A DNA stretch of 35,995 nt from Halobacteroidaceae bacterium (GTDB lineage: Bacteria > Bacillota > Halanaerobiia > B1SED10-174), in assembly GCA_003551665.1 (NCBI GenBank), contig PUNE01000046.1:1-35995 (forward strand), read 5' to 3'. Position 1 is the stretch's first letter; each line of letters starts with the position of its first letter. This document shows, in pieces, positions 6,940 to 14,595 of the stretch. Below the pieces are notes generated by a model, which was not told the origin of the DNA, ran no database searches, and saw nothing but the letters and a program-made list of their open reading frames with translations. The translations under genes were made by a program, and so were the position numbers.

Positions 6940-7818
6940 TTATCCCAAAAGCTGCAGTACGCTCTGCGGCCTCATGTTGGCCTGGGCTAGCATTGCAGTT
7001 CCAGCCTGAGTCATAATCTGATGGCGGGTCATATCCATCATCTCGGCAGCCATGTCAGCATCTCTGATCCTGGATTCAGCAGCAGTGAGGTTCTCGCTAG
7101 CGACTTCCAGGTTGTTTATGGTATGCTCCAGACGGTTCTGATAAGAACCCAATTCAGAACGGAAAGATGACACCTGGTCTATCGCAGCGTCAAGAACCTC
7201 AATGGTTCCTTCAAAGGAATCCAGTAAATCTGGACCATTATCTGGATTATGTTGGGCTGCGGTTAAATCAATACCCGCAATGGCTTCATCAATATTTCCG
7301 TCCCCATCCACTACACCAAGGGCATCCTGTCCCATGGCCTCAAGAGAAATTTGCATTGTCTGTCCTTCATTTGCCCCAATCTGGAGGGTAATGGTATTGT
7401 CATCGGTGTCCAGGAGGTTTTTTGTGTTAAATTCGGTAGTATTGGCGATACGTTCGATTTCTGCAAGAAGCTGTTCAACCTCATCCTGGATTTTTTGAAC
7501 ATCTCCACCTTCATTTACTTCATTTCCAGCCTGGATGGTTAGTTCCCGAATTCTGTGTAAAGCAGCGTGGGTCTCATCAAGTGCTCCTTCAGCGGTCTGG
7601 ATAAGAGAAATTCCATCCTGGGCGTTAGCAACCGCCCTGTCGAGACCATTAACCTGACTTCTCATCCTCTCGCTGATAGCAAGTCCTGCAGCATCGTCAG
7701 CTGCTCTGTTGATCCTTAAGCCCGATGACAGCTTTTCCATCGTTTTTCCCATAGCCCTGTCCGTCATTCCAAGGTTGCGCCACGCGTTAATCGCAGCGAT
7801 GTTCTGATTGATTCTCAT
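6940..7818 (-). CDS. fliC: Flagellin (first full copy, next to csrA)
   Basis: 292 residues with complete flagellin N- and C-terminal domains (MRINQNIAAINAWRNLGMTD; C-terminal ANMRPQSVLQLLG). The variable middle (about residues 125-210) contains acidic runs such as DTDDNTITLQ and NPDNGPDLLD and differs from the downstream copy. The start is ATG 7818. It is the first flagellin after csrA, 245 bases away, and shares an identical 46-base leader with the next copy. Near-identical ends around a different core suggest a tandem duplication kept uniform by gene conversion or by selection on the filament-core regions. The conserved ends are needed for export and polymerisation in this family. Confidence 0.98.
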   Translation of the reverse strand: MRINQNIAAINAWRNLGMTDRAMGKTMEKLSSGLRINRAADDAAGLAISERMRSQVNGLDRAVANAQDGISLIQTAEGALDETHAALHRIRELTIQAGNEVNEGGDVQKIQDEVEQLLAEIERIANTTEFNTKNLLDTDDNTITLQIGANEGQTMQISLEAMGQDALGVVDGDGNIDEAIAGIDLTAAQHNPDNGPDLLDSFEGTIEVLDAAIDQVSSFRSELGSYQNRLEHTINNLEVASENLTAAESRIRDADMAAEMMDMTRHQIMTQAGTAMLAQANMRPQSVLQLLG

Positions 7819-7847
7819 TGTTCGTCACTCCTCCGTGATAGTTTTTT

Positions 7848-7863
7848 GCCGCTTCCCTGCGGC
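7848..7863 (-). promoter_or_regulatory. Candidate CsrA-binding hairpin in flagellin leader
   Basis: Same hairpin as in the downstream copy: GCCGC-AGGGAA-GCGGC on the minus strand, 30 bases before the start codon, with a second GGA in the ribosome site. The 46-base leader is identical in both genes, which argues for a function beyond ribosome binding. Read on the plus strand the same stem is followed by six T, so it could also stop antisense transcription. Confidence 0.55.
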
Positions 7864-7922
7864 TTTTTTAGTTGCTTTCACAGCCAGCACCGGCCGAAAT
7901 ACTGTCCGTTTCAGCAACCATC

Positions 7923-7950
7923 CCCAAACTCTTTTTTGGAAGAGTCCGGG
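7923..7950 (-). other. Eleven-pair RNA hairpin between csrA and flagellin
   Basis: On the minus strand CCCGGACUCUU and AAGAGUUUGGG pair fully, with two G-U pairs, around the loop CCAAAA. On the plus strand those two positions become A-C mismatches, so the structure fits minus-strand RNA. No T tract follows, so it is not a standard terminator. It may protect the csrA 3' end or belong to the flagellin leader. No other gene or clear promoter is visible in 7819-8063. Confidence 0.45.
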
Positions 7951-8063
7951 AAAAGTCACTGAAATCTTACCCTTTCGCCCTTTTTGTCGGTTTTACTTTC
8001 CTGGTTCATAACCCTCATTTTCAACTATTTTTAGCAATTATTTCTCCTTATTTCTTAAATCCT

Positions 8064-8315
8064 CTATTTTTCTCCGTCTTTTCCCTTCTTCTTTTCCATG
8101 AGTTTTTGAATGCTTTCCAGATTCAACTCTTCAGTTTTCCGGGCTTTAATATTTTCCTCCTGGATCTCCTTATAAACCTCTTCCCGGTGCACCGGGATAT
8201 CACGCGGCGCCTCAATTCCAAGCTGAATTTGATCCCCTTTAATATCCACCACGGTGAGAACAATGTTATCCCCAATTACAATCTTTTCTCCTTTTTTGCG
8301 GGTAAGAACTAACAA
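8064..8315 (-). CDS. csrA: Carbon storage regulator CsrA
   Basis: 83 residues starting [20 protein letters not shown], then [20 protein letters not shown]: the canonical CsrA beta-strand core with the RNA-contacting L4/R6 and R44-type residues present. The C-terminal tail (about residues 55-83) is longer than in enterobacterial CsrA, as is common where FliW is present. The start is TTG at 8315 with AGGGGGG upstream. CsrA is a dimeric RNA-binding protein that blocks translation at GGA motifs. Neighbours are fliW (12 bases upstream) and flagellin (downstream), so it is expected to form the known flagellin-FliW-CsrA feedback switch. The target hairpins are annotated separately. Confidence 0.98.
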   Translation of the reverse strand: MLVLTRKKGEKIVIGDNIVLTVVDIKGDQIQLGIEAPRDIPVHREEVYKEIQEENIKARKTEELNLESIQKLMEKKKGKDGEK

Positions 8316-8327
8316 TTCTTCACCCCC

Positions 8328-8765
8328 CTAAGCCGACGCCGAAGCTTCTTTAAATATTGGGTGCTTTGTGCTGAAGTTTTCATTGATAACAACCTGCCCT
8401 CCAGTTCGCTGGGGCAGATTTAATACCAGGGGACCTTTTAAATTCATCGTGGCTTTCTGGGGATCTTCAGGAATTACAACAAGACATAAAACCCTGATGT
8501 CTTTTTCTTCTTTTACATCCAGTTTCTTTTTACTTTCCTGAGGCAGTTGAAATTCATAGTTCTCAACGAAGCCCCATGGTTCGCTGACAATAAAAGCAAG
8601 GTCGGGTTCATCCACCGACTGAAGCCAGAAAAAGGGCGATTTTTCCTGAGTTGGCAGGAGCACAAACCTCTTTTCCTTTTCAAACCCGATCAGACCTTCG
8701 GGAAATTCCAGGATTTCATCTTCCGGGATTTCCACTTCTCCAAAACGCGCTGTCTCAATTTTCAA
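8328..8765 (-). CDS. fliW: Flagellar assembly factor FliW (CsrA antagonist)
   Basis: 145 residues. Landmarks are MKIETARFGEVEIPEDEILE, FPEGLIGFEKEKRFVLL, SPFFWLQSVDEPDLAFIV and the C-terminal ATMNLKGPLVLN, all typical of FliW. In the family, FliW binds either flagellin or CsrA; when cytoplasmic flagellin runs out, FliW is released, binds CsrA and frees flagellin mRNA. I chose TTG at 8765 because AAGGAG lies eight bases before it and the family starts with this MKIET; a GTG at 8774 overlaps the ribosome site. It lies 13 bases after the DUF6470 gene and 12 before csrA. Confidence 0.97.
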   Translation of the reverse strand: MKIETARFGEVEIPEDEILEFPEGLIGFEKEKRFVLLPTQEKSPFFWLQSVDEPDLAFIVSEPWGFVENYEFQLPQESKKKLDVKEEKDIRVLCLVVIPEDPQKATMNLKGPLVLNLPQRTGGQVVINENFSTKHPIFKEASASA

Positions 8766-8778
8766 GGAGACCACTCCT

Positions 8779-9147
8779 TCATATTAAAACATTTATGTGC
8801 CTTCCACGAGGCACAACACTCATATTAAGCCTGTTATCTTCTATCTCAATTTCCGGGCCCCGCATAAAATCAACATCAACATGATGCTGCCGGGGTTGGG
8901 AAGCAAGCCTGGCTTCTTCAGCCAGGGTGTGCCCTGTTTCAATTCTACCCAGTCGGTAACCCCGTTGGGCAATTTCACCTATCCCTTCAAGACCTTTTTC
9001 CCGGGAATGCTCTGCCCAGACCCGGGCTCCTTCGTGGGCATCATATACATCAATATCGTGCTGAGAGGGCCTGTAATCCACATTTACCCTTCCCCAAGAT
9101 ATATTGATATCCAGCATCATCGGCCTAGTCATAACATTCATGGCCAT
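8779..9147 (-). CDS. DUF6470 family protein (YviE-like)
   Basis: 122 residues, shorter than Bacillus YviE (about 190). The sequence has DINISWGRVNVDYRPSQHDI, then DAHEGARVWAEHSREKGL and GYRLGRIETGHTLAEEA, a pattern I associate with the DUF6470 proteins found between flgL and fliW in many Firmicutes. The molecular role is unknown. The ATG overlaps the flgL stop (TAATG), which indicates translational coupling. Assignment rests on both sequence pattern and exact position in the conserved order flgL - this gene - fliW - csrA. Confidence 0.8.
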   Translation of the reverse strand: MAMNVMTRPMMLDINISWGRVNVDYRPSQHDIDVYDAHEGARVWAEHSREKGLEGIGEIAQRGYRLGRIETGHTLAEEARLASQPRQHHVDVDFMRGPEIEIEDNRLNMSVVPRGRHINVLI

Positions 9148-10043
9148 TACCTCAAGAAGTCAATTAAGCTGGGCTGGACAATCCTTGCTCCTGCAGCCAG
9201 GGCAGATCTATAAACATTTTCTTCCATGTTAAGCTCCGCGATCACTTTTGCAATATCTGCTGATTCTGCATCAGCCAGGGACTTCCTCAGGTAAACCTCC
9301 TGGTCAAGGAGCCTTTCCCTGGATAGTTCCATTCTTCTTCCCAGGGCCCCCACTTCTGCCCGCTGGGCCAGGAAATTGTCCATCTGTTCGTTAATTGCTT
9401 CCTTATTCCCCTGGGATATGGCCTGGGAATCCCCGTTGGAAAGATTCTCCATGAAGTCTCCCAGGATATCAAAAAACGGCTGGAAAACCTCTTCCCCGTT
9501 GAGATTAATGGAAACCTCTGCTCCTGGAGCAAGGCGGAAAGTAATTCCCCCATCATCGCCAAGGTAATTAAAGGAAACCTCTCCGGTCTCCTCATCCACA
9601 ATTTTTTCATATGCAGGCGACTGGGTCCTTTGCCCGCTGAAGATATAGCGGTCGCCAAAGCGGGTATTGGCCAGCTCTAAAAGGCCTTCTCGGAGTTCCT
9701 CCACTTCCTTTGCAATAGAATCATAACCGGTTTGCTCGTGGGTTTCGTTGGCAGCCTGGACCATGAGTTCACTTGCCCGGTGGGCAATTTTGCCCAGGTT
9801 ATCCATCAGGTTGTCAGTATTATTAAGCCAGTCTTCCGCTGATTCCACGTTCTTGCGGAACTGGTCATTGATTTCAATATCATTGCGGGCCCGCATGGAA
9901 AAAAGGGCTCCCATTGGATCCTCAGAGGGCCGGGAAAATTTCTTGCCCGTGGAAAGCTGGTCGTAAAATCTATCCATGCGCCGCATACTGTTATGTAGGT
10001 GTTGCGCCATATTCATTGACATCATTCTATCTGTAACCCGCAT
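9147..10043 (-). CDS. flgL: Flagellar hook-associated protein FlgL (HAP3)
   Basis: 298 residues. The N-terminus RVTDRMMSMNMAQHLHNSM, then LSTGKKFSRPSEDPMGALFSM is the FlgL form of the flagellin-like D0 domain; RYIFSGQRTQSPAY is another family landmark, and the C-terminus ends in SALAAGARIVQPSLIDFLR. FlgL joins hook-filament junction protein FlgK to the filament. ATG at 10043 is preceded by AGGAG at eight bases; the frame extends to a GTG at 10052 that overlaps this site. It follows flgK after 19 bases and overlaps the next gene by three bases. Confidence 0.97.
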   Translation of the reverse strand: MRVTDRMMSMNMAQHLHNSMRRMDRFYDQLSTGKKFSRPSEDPMGALFSMRARNDIEINDQFRKNVESAEDWLNNTDNLMDNLGKIAHRASELMVQAANETHEQTGYDSIAKEVEELREGLLELANTRFGDRYIFSGQRTQSPAYEKIVDEETGEVSFNYLGDDGGITFRLAPGAEVSINLNGEEVFQPFFDILGDFMENLSNGDSQAISQGNKEAINEQMDNFLAQRAEVGALGRRMELSRERLLDQEVYLRKSLADAESADIAKVIAELNMEENVYRSALAAGARIVQPSLIDFLR

Positions 10044-10062
10044 CAAAACCACTCCTCTCCAT

Positions 10063-11484
10063 CTAACGAACCATTGCTATCAGGGAATCCATCATTTCAT
10101 CCATCCTGCTTATCAAACGCGAGGCAGCATTGTAGCCGTGCTGAAAGCGGATCATGTTCGCCATTTCTTCGTCCAGGGATACCCCTGAAACCTCTTCCCT
10201 CTTCTTTTTAATGTTGCTCACCAGGTTATCCTGGTTATGCCCCATGCGGTCAGCTTTCTGCCCCAGGACCCCTATTTCTGCTGTAATACTGCGGTAGAAG
10301 TCCTCCATGGTTGCAGTTCCATTTTCCATCATTCTCTCGTCGCGGAGCTCCAGCATCCGGAAAAGATTATCGGCATTTCCCTCCGGAACAAGCTCGGGGT
10401 CAACATCGCCTTCCTCCTCAATCATTGCTGCTGCAAAAGCGCTCCGGTTTTCAACGATATGGGGGTTTACGGTAATCACTCCGGCCCCATCTCCCAGGAA
10501 AAAATCCAAGCCCGTTGATCCATCCAGGCCGTGCCCCTCGCGGTGAATTGAGTTGAATTCTTCTGCCAGGGTTCCTGCAATATCATCCAGGCGCTCCTGG
10601 AAATTCCCTGTATATTCATCTCTCCCCCGCACCAGGGCTTCAATTCTTCCGCTCTGCAGGGTAACCGGGTATCCATTGTGTTCCCAGCGCAGAGAAAACA
10701 GACCATCGTTTTCTTCATCTTCGTAGGCTTCTACCTTCTGGACATTATCTCCCTCTACCAGGTGGAAACCACCGATGCTGATATTCCAGCTTCCGTAGTT
10801 GTCTTCCTTGACCCGGATATTTACAAGTTCAGCCAGTTCCTCTGTAAGGAGCTGGCGCTGGTCCATGAGGTCATTGGGATTGTCCCCGTAACCCTTGGCC
10901 CTTACAATCTGGGCATTGAGGTCGGCCAGTCTCTCGGCCAGGGTGTTAACCTCCAGCACCCGGGCTTCAATATTTTCATTCAGATCTTCCCGGTAGGTTC
11001 CGAGCTGATTGTAAATCTGGTTGAAGGTATCGGAAAGCATCCTGGCATTTTCAATCACTGACTGGCGGGTTGCCGTGCTCTCGGGATACTGAGAGAGAGC
11101 CTCGATTTCTTTGAAAAACTGGGAAAAAGTAGCAGCAAGCCCTTCATCCGAGGGCTCGTTGAGAAAAGTCTCGATCCGGGTCAGTATCTCCTTCTCCCCG
11201 TCCCAGGCTCCCTTCAGGCTCAGTTCGTGCCTGACCTGCTGGTCCAGGAAGTAATCCCGGATCTGATTGATCTCGGTTATGTGGACTCCTGTGCCCATCT
11301 GCCCCTGCTGCCCGCTGTTGTTCATGGCCGGCATGGCCATGGGATGGTGGGCCCCCATTTCTGCCCTCTGGCGGGCATAGCCCGGGGTATTGGCATTGGC
11401 AATATTGTGGGCAGTGGTATCCAGGGCCTGCTGGTGCGCCCTCAGGCTACGCAGGCCGGTTTGAAATATGGAAAAGTTACTCAT
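10063..11484 (-). CDS. flgK: Flagellar hook-associated protein FlgK (HAP1)
   Basis: 473 residues. It opens with SNFSIFQTGLRSLRAHQQAL and TTAHNIANANTPGYARQRAE, the classic rod/hook-protein N-terminal motif in its FlgK version, and ends with VSLDEEMANMIRFQHGYNA and ASRLISRMDEMMDSLIAMVR, the paired C-terminal helix. FlgK is the first hook-filament junction protein and is exported by the flagellar type III system. It lies 11 bases after flgN, whose product is its export chaperone in the known systems. Start ATG 11484 has AGGAGG upstream. Confidence 0.97.
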   Translation of the reverse strand: MSNFSIFQTGLRSLRAHQQALDTTAHNIANANTPGYARQRAEMGAHHPMAMPAMNNSGQQGQMGTGVHITEINQIRDYFLDQQVRHELSLKGAWDGEKEILTRIETFLNEPSDEGLAATFSQFFKEIEALSQYPESTATRQSVIENARMLSDTFNQIYNQLGTYREDLNENIEARVLEVNTLAERLADLNAQIVRAKGYGDNPNDLMDQRQLLTEELAELVNIRVKEDNYGSWNISIGGFHLVEGDNVQKVEAYEDEENDGLFSLRWEHNGYPVTLQSGRIEALVRGRDEYTGNFQERLDDIAGTLAEEFNSIHREGHGLDGSTGLDFFLGDGAGVITVNPHIVENRSAFAAAMIEEEGDVDPELVPEGNADNLFRMLELRDERMMENGTATMEDFYRSITAEIGVLGQKADRMGHNQDNLVSNIKKKREEVSGVSLDEEMANMIRFQHGYNAASRLISRMDEMMDSLIAMVR

Positions 11485-11495
11485 GGCAGGTCCTC

Positions 11496-11966
11496 CTAGG
11501 CTCTCTTGTCCAGGAATGAACGGGTTTCTTCCCGATTTCCCTCCTTGCTGTAGGTGCTGCTGCCCCGGATTTTGGACAGAGAATGGACAAGGTTATTGTT
11601 GAATTCCAGGGAATCCTGGATCAGGCGGTTATTGGTTTCATTAACCTCCCAGAGCTCTTCCAGGACAAGTAGCAGGCCTTCCCTGGTTTCCTTGAGGTTC
11701 TCAACCAGGTCTTCAGGTGCTTTCTGGCAGAGGTCGGAAAAGGACCTCTCCTCGCCCTCCAGCTGGCTCAGTAAGTCCTTACGCTTTTCTTCCTCTCCCG
11801 CTATTTTGTCCAGCACTTCTTCCTCCTCGGCAACGGCATCGCCAATTCCCTCCAGGTCATTGGAAACAAGGTGTTCTTGCTTGGTTTTGGCCAGCTGCAC
11901 AAGTTCCTGGTACAGGTCTCTTTCTCTTGCCAGAAGAGAATCGAGCTCTATAAATGCAGATTTCAT
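11496..11966 (-). CDS. flgN: FlgN-type flagellar chaperone
   Basis: 156 residues from ATG at 11966, chosen because GGGAGG lies seven bases upstream; the frame extends to 11987 inside flgM. The protein is almost entirely helical and charged (LLARERDLYQELVQLAKTKQ; EEEEVLDKIAGEEEKRKDLL), matching FlgN-family chaperones that bind FlgK and FlgL before export. The C-terminal tail ends SYSKEGN-like, with a final RSFLDKRA resembling the Bacillus FlgN/YvyG ending. It sits between flgM and flgK, the usual place. Confidence 0.88.
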   Translation of the reverse strand: MKSAFIELDSLLARERDLYQELVQLAKTKQEHLVSNDLEGIGDAVAEEEEVLDKIAGEEEKRKDLLSQLEGEERSFSDLCQKAPEDLVENLKETREGLLLVLEELWEVNETNNRLIQDSLEFNNNLVHSLSKIRGSSTYSKEGNREETRSFLDKRA

Positions 11967-11979
11967 TTTGTAACCTCCC

Positions 11980-12276
11980 TCAGTCATCCTTGTTCAGAAA
12001 GTGGTCCACGGCCATCCGCTGGAGCATCTTTTCGGCGACCTTCTGACCATCCACCTTGTATTCTCCATTTTTGATTGCCTTCTTCAGCTCATCTACTCTT
12101 TCACTGCGGACTTCGGGTATAAATTTCAGGAGTTCTCGCACTTCTTTGACCGCCTTTGCATCACCTGATAAAGAAACGGAATCCTGTCGCCCGGCCTGAG
12201 TTTTTTCCGGGGCCTTTTGCATCTGGTTGCGGTAAACAGCCATTACCTGCTCAAATTGTTTGGGAGAAATTCTCAC
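11980..12276 (-). CDS. flgM: Anti-sigma-28 factor FlgM
   Basis: 98 residues from GTG at 12276 with GAGGTGA upstream. The pattern VSLSGDAKAVKEVRELLKFIPEVRSERVDELK, then IKNGEYKVDGQKVAEKML is the FlgM C-terminal domain that binds sigma-28. FlgM holds the flagellar sigma factor inactive until the hook is finished and FlgM is exported. Here it is the second gene of an operon with a very good sigma-28 promoter (12737-12763), so its own target probably drives its synthesis: a negative feedback loop, as known in other bacteria. Confidence 0.95.
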   Translation of the reverse strand: MRISPKQFEQVMAVYRNQMQKAPEKTQAGRQDSVSLSGDAKAVKEVRELLKFIPEVRSERVDELKKAIKNGEYKVDGQKVAEKMLQRMAVDHFLNKDD

Positions 12277-12302
12277 TTGTTCTCACCTCTCACTTTCAAT
12301 CT

Positions 12303-12716
12303 TTAACTTCTTTTCTGCCTCCTGTCGGCGGTATACATCTGCCCGGCCTTCTTAAATTCCCGGCGGGGCTCTTCTTTTTTGGCCGTTTCTCCTAATTGTT
12401 CCCGGAGGCTATCTGCGCACCTGTCACAAAGCCTGCCCTCGCGAATAGGGTTGCCACATTTCTCACAGTCGACAAATATTTCGAAGGGTTCCCCGGTATC
12501 GGTCAGCAGGCGTCCCTGGCGAATAAATTTGATAATCCGCCGTTTTTCAACGCCTGTTTCTTCGTGAACTTCGGCAATGGTTGCATTCTTTTTCTTTTTC
12601 AGAAAATCAAATACCTTATCAAAATCCTTTTCTTCCTGTTTGCGGCAATCAGGACAGACGGTGTCTGAAGCGTGAGCAAAAACCCTGCCGCACCAGTGAC
12701 AATTTTTTAACTCCAC
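12303..12716 (-). CDS. yvyF: Flagellar operon protein YvyF (TIGR03826-type, zinc-finger)
   Basis: 137 residues from GTG at 12716, with GGAGG seven bases upstream; the frame is open further to 12803 but that overlaps the preceding gene. It shows an N-terminal zinc-ribbon-like set (C6, C9, C21, C24), a helix-turn-helix-like middle (NATIAEVHEETGVEKRRIIK), and a second cysteine set (C84, C87, C97, C100) with CEKCG and CDRC. This is the layout of the YvyF flagellar operon family, found upstream of flgM in Firmicutes. Its function is not well known; DNA or protein binding is plausible. It is the first gene after the sigma-28 promoter. Confidence 0.9.
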   Translation of the reverse strand: MELKNCHWCGRVFAHASDTVCPDCRKQEEKDFDKVFDFLKKKKNATIAEVHEETGVEKRRIIKFIRQGRLLTDTGEPFEIFVDCEKCGNPIREGRLCDRCADSLREQLGETAKKEEPRREFKKAGQMYTADRRQKRS

Positions 12717-12736
12717 AACAACACCTCCTGCTATTC

Positions 12737-12763
12737 TTTTCGGCACATTTATTATTTTGTTTA
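12737..12763 (-). promoter_or_regulatory. Sigma-28 (flagellar) promoter upstream of yvyF-flgM
   Basis: Minus strand: TAAA, exactly 15 bases, then GCCGAAAA, against the flagellar consensus TAAA-N15-GCCGATAA (11 of 12 conserved positions). The likely start is near 12730, leaving a leader of only about 15 bases with AGGAGG at its 5' end. It lies just past the stop of the preceding flavoprotein gene. Confidence 0.8.
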
Positions 12764-12765
12764 AG

Positions 12766-14106
12766 TTATCCCGAAATCTTTTTTTCGAGAACGTTACCTG
12801 CAACGATTATGGGGTCAATGGGAACTGAATAGGGAGGTGCATAGCCCAGGTCTATCCCTTCCAGCTCTTCTACCCACATTCCATTGTGGATGGCTGTAGC
12901 CAGGACATCAATCCGCTTATCAACCCCCCTGGAGCCAACTGCCTGGGCTCCCAGGATTTTTCCATCGGGCGCAGCAACCAGTTTCAGGTGCAGAGGGCCT
13001 ACCTCGGGGTAATAGCCCGCGTTACTGCGAGCATCTATCCCGGCAGAAATTACTTCCATCCCTTCTGCACTGGCTTCAGCCTCGCTCAACCCCGTCCGGG
13101 CAACATCCAGGTCATAAACCTTTACCTGGGCAGTCCCCAGAACCCCCCAAAAGGTTTTTCTTCCTCCCGCAGCATTGGTTCCTGCTACCCGTCCCTGCTT
13201 GTTGGCAGTACTCCCCAGAGGTATCCAGGTTTTCTTTCCCGTCAGGAGGTGGCTGGCCTCACAGCAATCCCCGGCTCCGAAGATATCGGGGTGAGAGGTT
13301 TCCATGTATTCGTTAACTGCAAGGGCTCCCCTGACCCCGAGTTTCAGTCCAGCCTCTCTGGCCAGCGTGGTTTCCGGTTTCACTCCCAGGGCCAGAAGAC
13401 AGAGATCAGCAGGATAACTCTCCCCATCTTCGTTAATTACTTCTTCAATACGGCCGTTACCCTTAAACGCTTTTATTCCCCTGCCCAGTTCAATTCTGGC
13501 TCCTTTTTCCCGCAGGTGTTTTGCAACTATTTCCGCCATATCCCGGTCCAGGATGGGCATTATCTGTTCACTCTTATCTATTATCGTAACCTCCCGCCCG
13601 AGTTTTAAGAAGGTTTCGGCCATCTCGCAGCCAATTGAACCCCCGCCCACAATTACCACGCGGGAACCCTTGCCCTTCCGGGCCAGGTCCAGGCCATCCT
13701 GCATGGTCCGCAGGGTAAAGACCCCTTCCAGGTCTACTCCCTCAAGGGGAGGTACCAGGGCCCGGGCCCCAGTGGCAATTATCAGCCGGTCGTAACTCTC
13801 GGAATATTCACGGCCTCCCTCCAGGTCCCTGACAAGGACTTCCTTCCGATCCTTTTCTATTTTTTGTACCTGCTGACGGACCCGGACGGTAACCCCCCGG
13901 GTTTTCTTGAAAGAATCCGGGGTCAGGGCCTGCAGTGCCCCGAAATCTTCTACCTCCCCGGATAAAAAATAGGGGAGGCCGCAGGCAGCATAAGATATGT
14001 GGGGGCTTTCTTCCAGCATCAAAACTTCTGCCTCGGGGTTCTGCCGCTTTGCCCTGGCGGCAGCGCTTCCTCCTCCTGCTACTCCACCTATTACCAGAAT
14101 ACGCAT
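12766..14106 (-). CDS. CoA-disulfide reductase / NADH oxidase-type flavoprotein
   Basis: 446 residues. It has an FAD-binding start (RILVIGGVAGGGSAAARAKR), the single redox cysteine in SYAACGLPYFLSG (Cys42), an NAD(P)H-binding motif (VVIVGGGSIGCEMAE, about 148-162), a second FAD motif (IFGAGDCCEA), and a C-terminal DLGYAPPYS typical of CoA-disulfide reductases and related NADH oxidases/peroxidases. The reaction is NAD(P)H-dependent reduction of CoA disulfide, oxygen or peroxide; which one cannot be told from sequence. It lacks the extra rhodanese domain of some relatives. It is probably transcribed alone, from the region divergent to the YlbF-like gene. Its 3' end abuts the sigma-28 promoter of the flagellar operon. 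Confidence 0.9.
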   Translation of the reverse strand: MRILVIGGVAGGGSAAARAKRQNPEAEVLMLEESPHISYAACGLPYFLSGEVEDFGALQALTPDSFKKTRGVTVRVRQQVQKIEKDRKEVLVRDLEGGREYSESYDRLIIATGARALVPPLEGVDLEGVFTLRTMQDGLDLARKGKGSRVVIVGGGSIGCEMAETFLKLGREVTIIDKSEQIMPILDRDMAEIVAKHLREKGARIELGRGIKAFKGNGRIEEVINEDGESYPADLCLLALGVKPETTLAREAGLKLGVRGALAVNEYMETSHPDIFGAGDCCEASHLLTGKKTWIPLGSTANKQGRVAGTNAAGGRKTFWGVLGTAQVKVYDLDVARTGLSEAEASAEGMEVISAGIDARSNAGYYPEVGPLHLKLVAAPDGKILGAQAVGSRGVDKRIDVLATAIHNGMWVEELEGIDLGYAPPYSVPIDPIIVAGNVLEKKISG

Positions 14107-14259
14107 TTAAAACTCCCCTTTCCCGGAATATTTTTTAATAATTTCCATAATATTTATCCCTTCCACAAAAACCTAACAGATTTCTTAATTTTTTTGCAGG
14201 ACTGACTGGATTAATATAGAAGGGCTAAAGTTGGCGTACCTAACTAGGAGGTGAAAATA

Positions 14260-14589
14260 ATGAGTGTAAAGGATAAAGCGGCTGAACTTGCGGAAGCAAT
14301 CAAGGAAACTGAAGAATTCCAGAACCTGCAGTCAGCAGAGAACCGGATCAGCCTTGACCCTAAAGCCCAGGACCTGGTAGACGAACTGCAACAGAAACAA
14401 AACCAGATGCAGGAAGCCCAGGCCCAGGGCCAGCAGCCCAGTTCAGAAGTAATCCAGGATCTTCAACAGCTGCAGAACCAGATGAAGCTGAACACCACCC
14501 TGCAAAACCTTTTTAAAGCACAGGAAAACTTCAATGAGCTCATGCAGTCTGTTAACCAGGTTATCAGTGAGAACCTGCAAAACAGTTAA
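14260..14589 (+). CDS. YlbF/YmcA (DUF964) family protein
   Basis: 109 residues from ATG at 14260 (AGGAGG eight bases upstream; a GTG at 14251 overlaps that site). It is a helical, glutamine-rich protein: SVKDKAAELAEAIKETEEF, then DPKAQDLVDELQQKQNQMQE and ENFNELMQSVNQVISENL. The DPKAQ-L...LQQKQ pattern is typical of this family. In Bacillus subtilis YlbF, YmcA and YaaT form a complex affecting RNase Y-dependent RNA processing; this protein may be a relative but its partner genes are not in the window. It is one of only two plus-strand genes, and ends in a strong terminator. Confidence 0.85.
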   Translation: MSVKDKAAELAEAIKETEEFQNLQSAENRISLDPKAQDLVDELQQKQNQMQEAQAQGQQPSSEVIQDLQQLQNQMKLNTTLQNLFKAQENFNELMQSVNQVISENLQNS

Positions 14590-14595
14590 AACATT

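Noticed and set aside
12886-13608. Plus-strand open frame of 240 codons
   Set aside because: It is fully antisense to the CoA-disulfide-reductase-like gene, lacks a ribosome site and has no recognisable domain.
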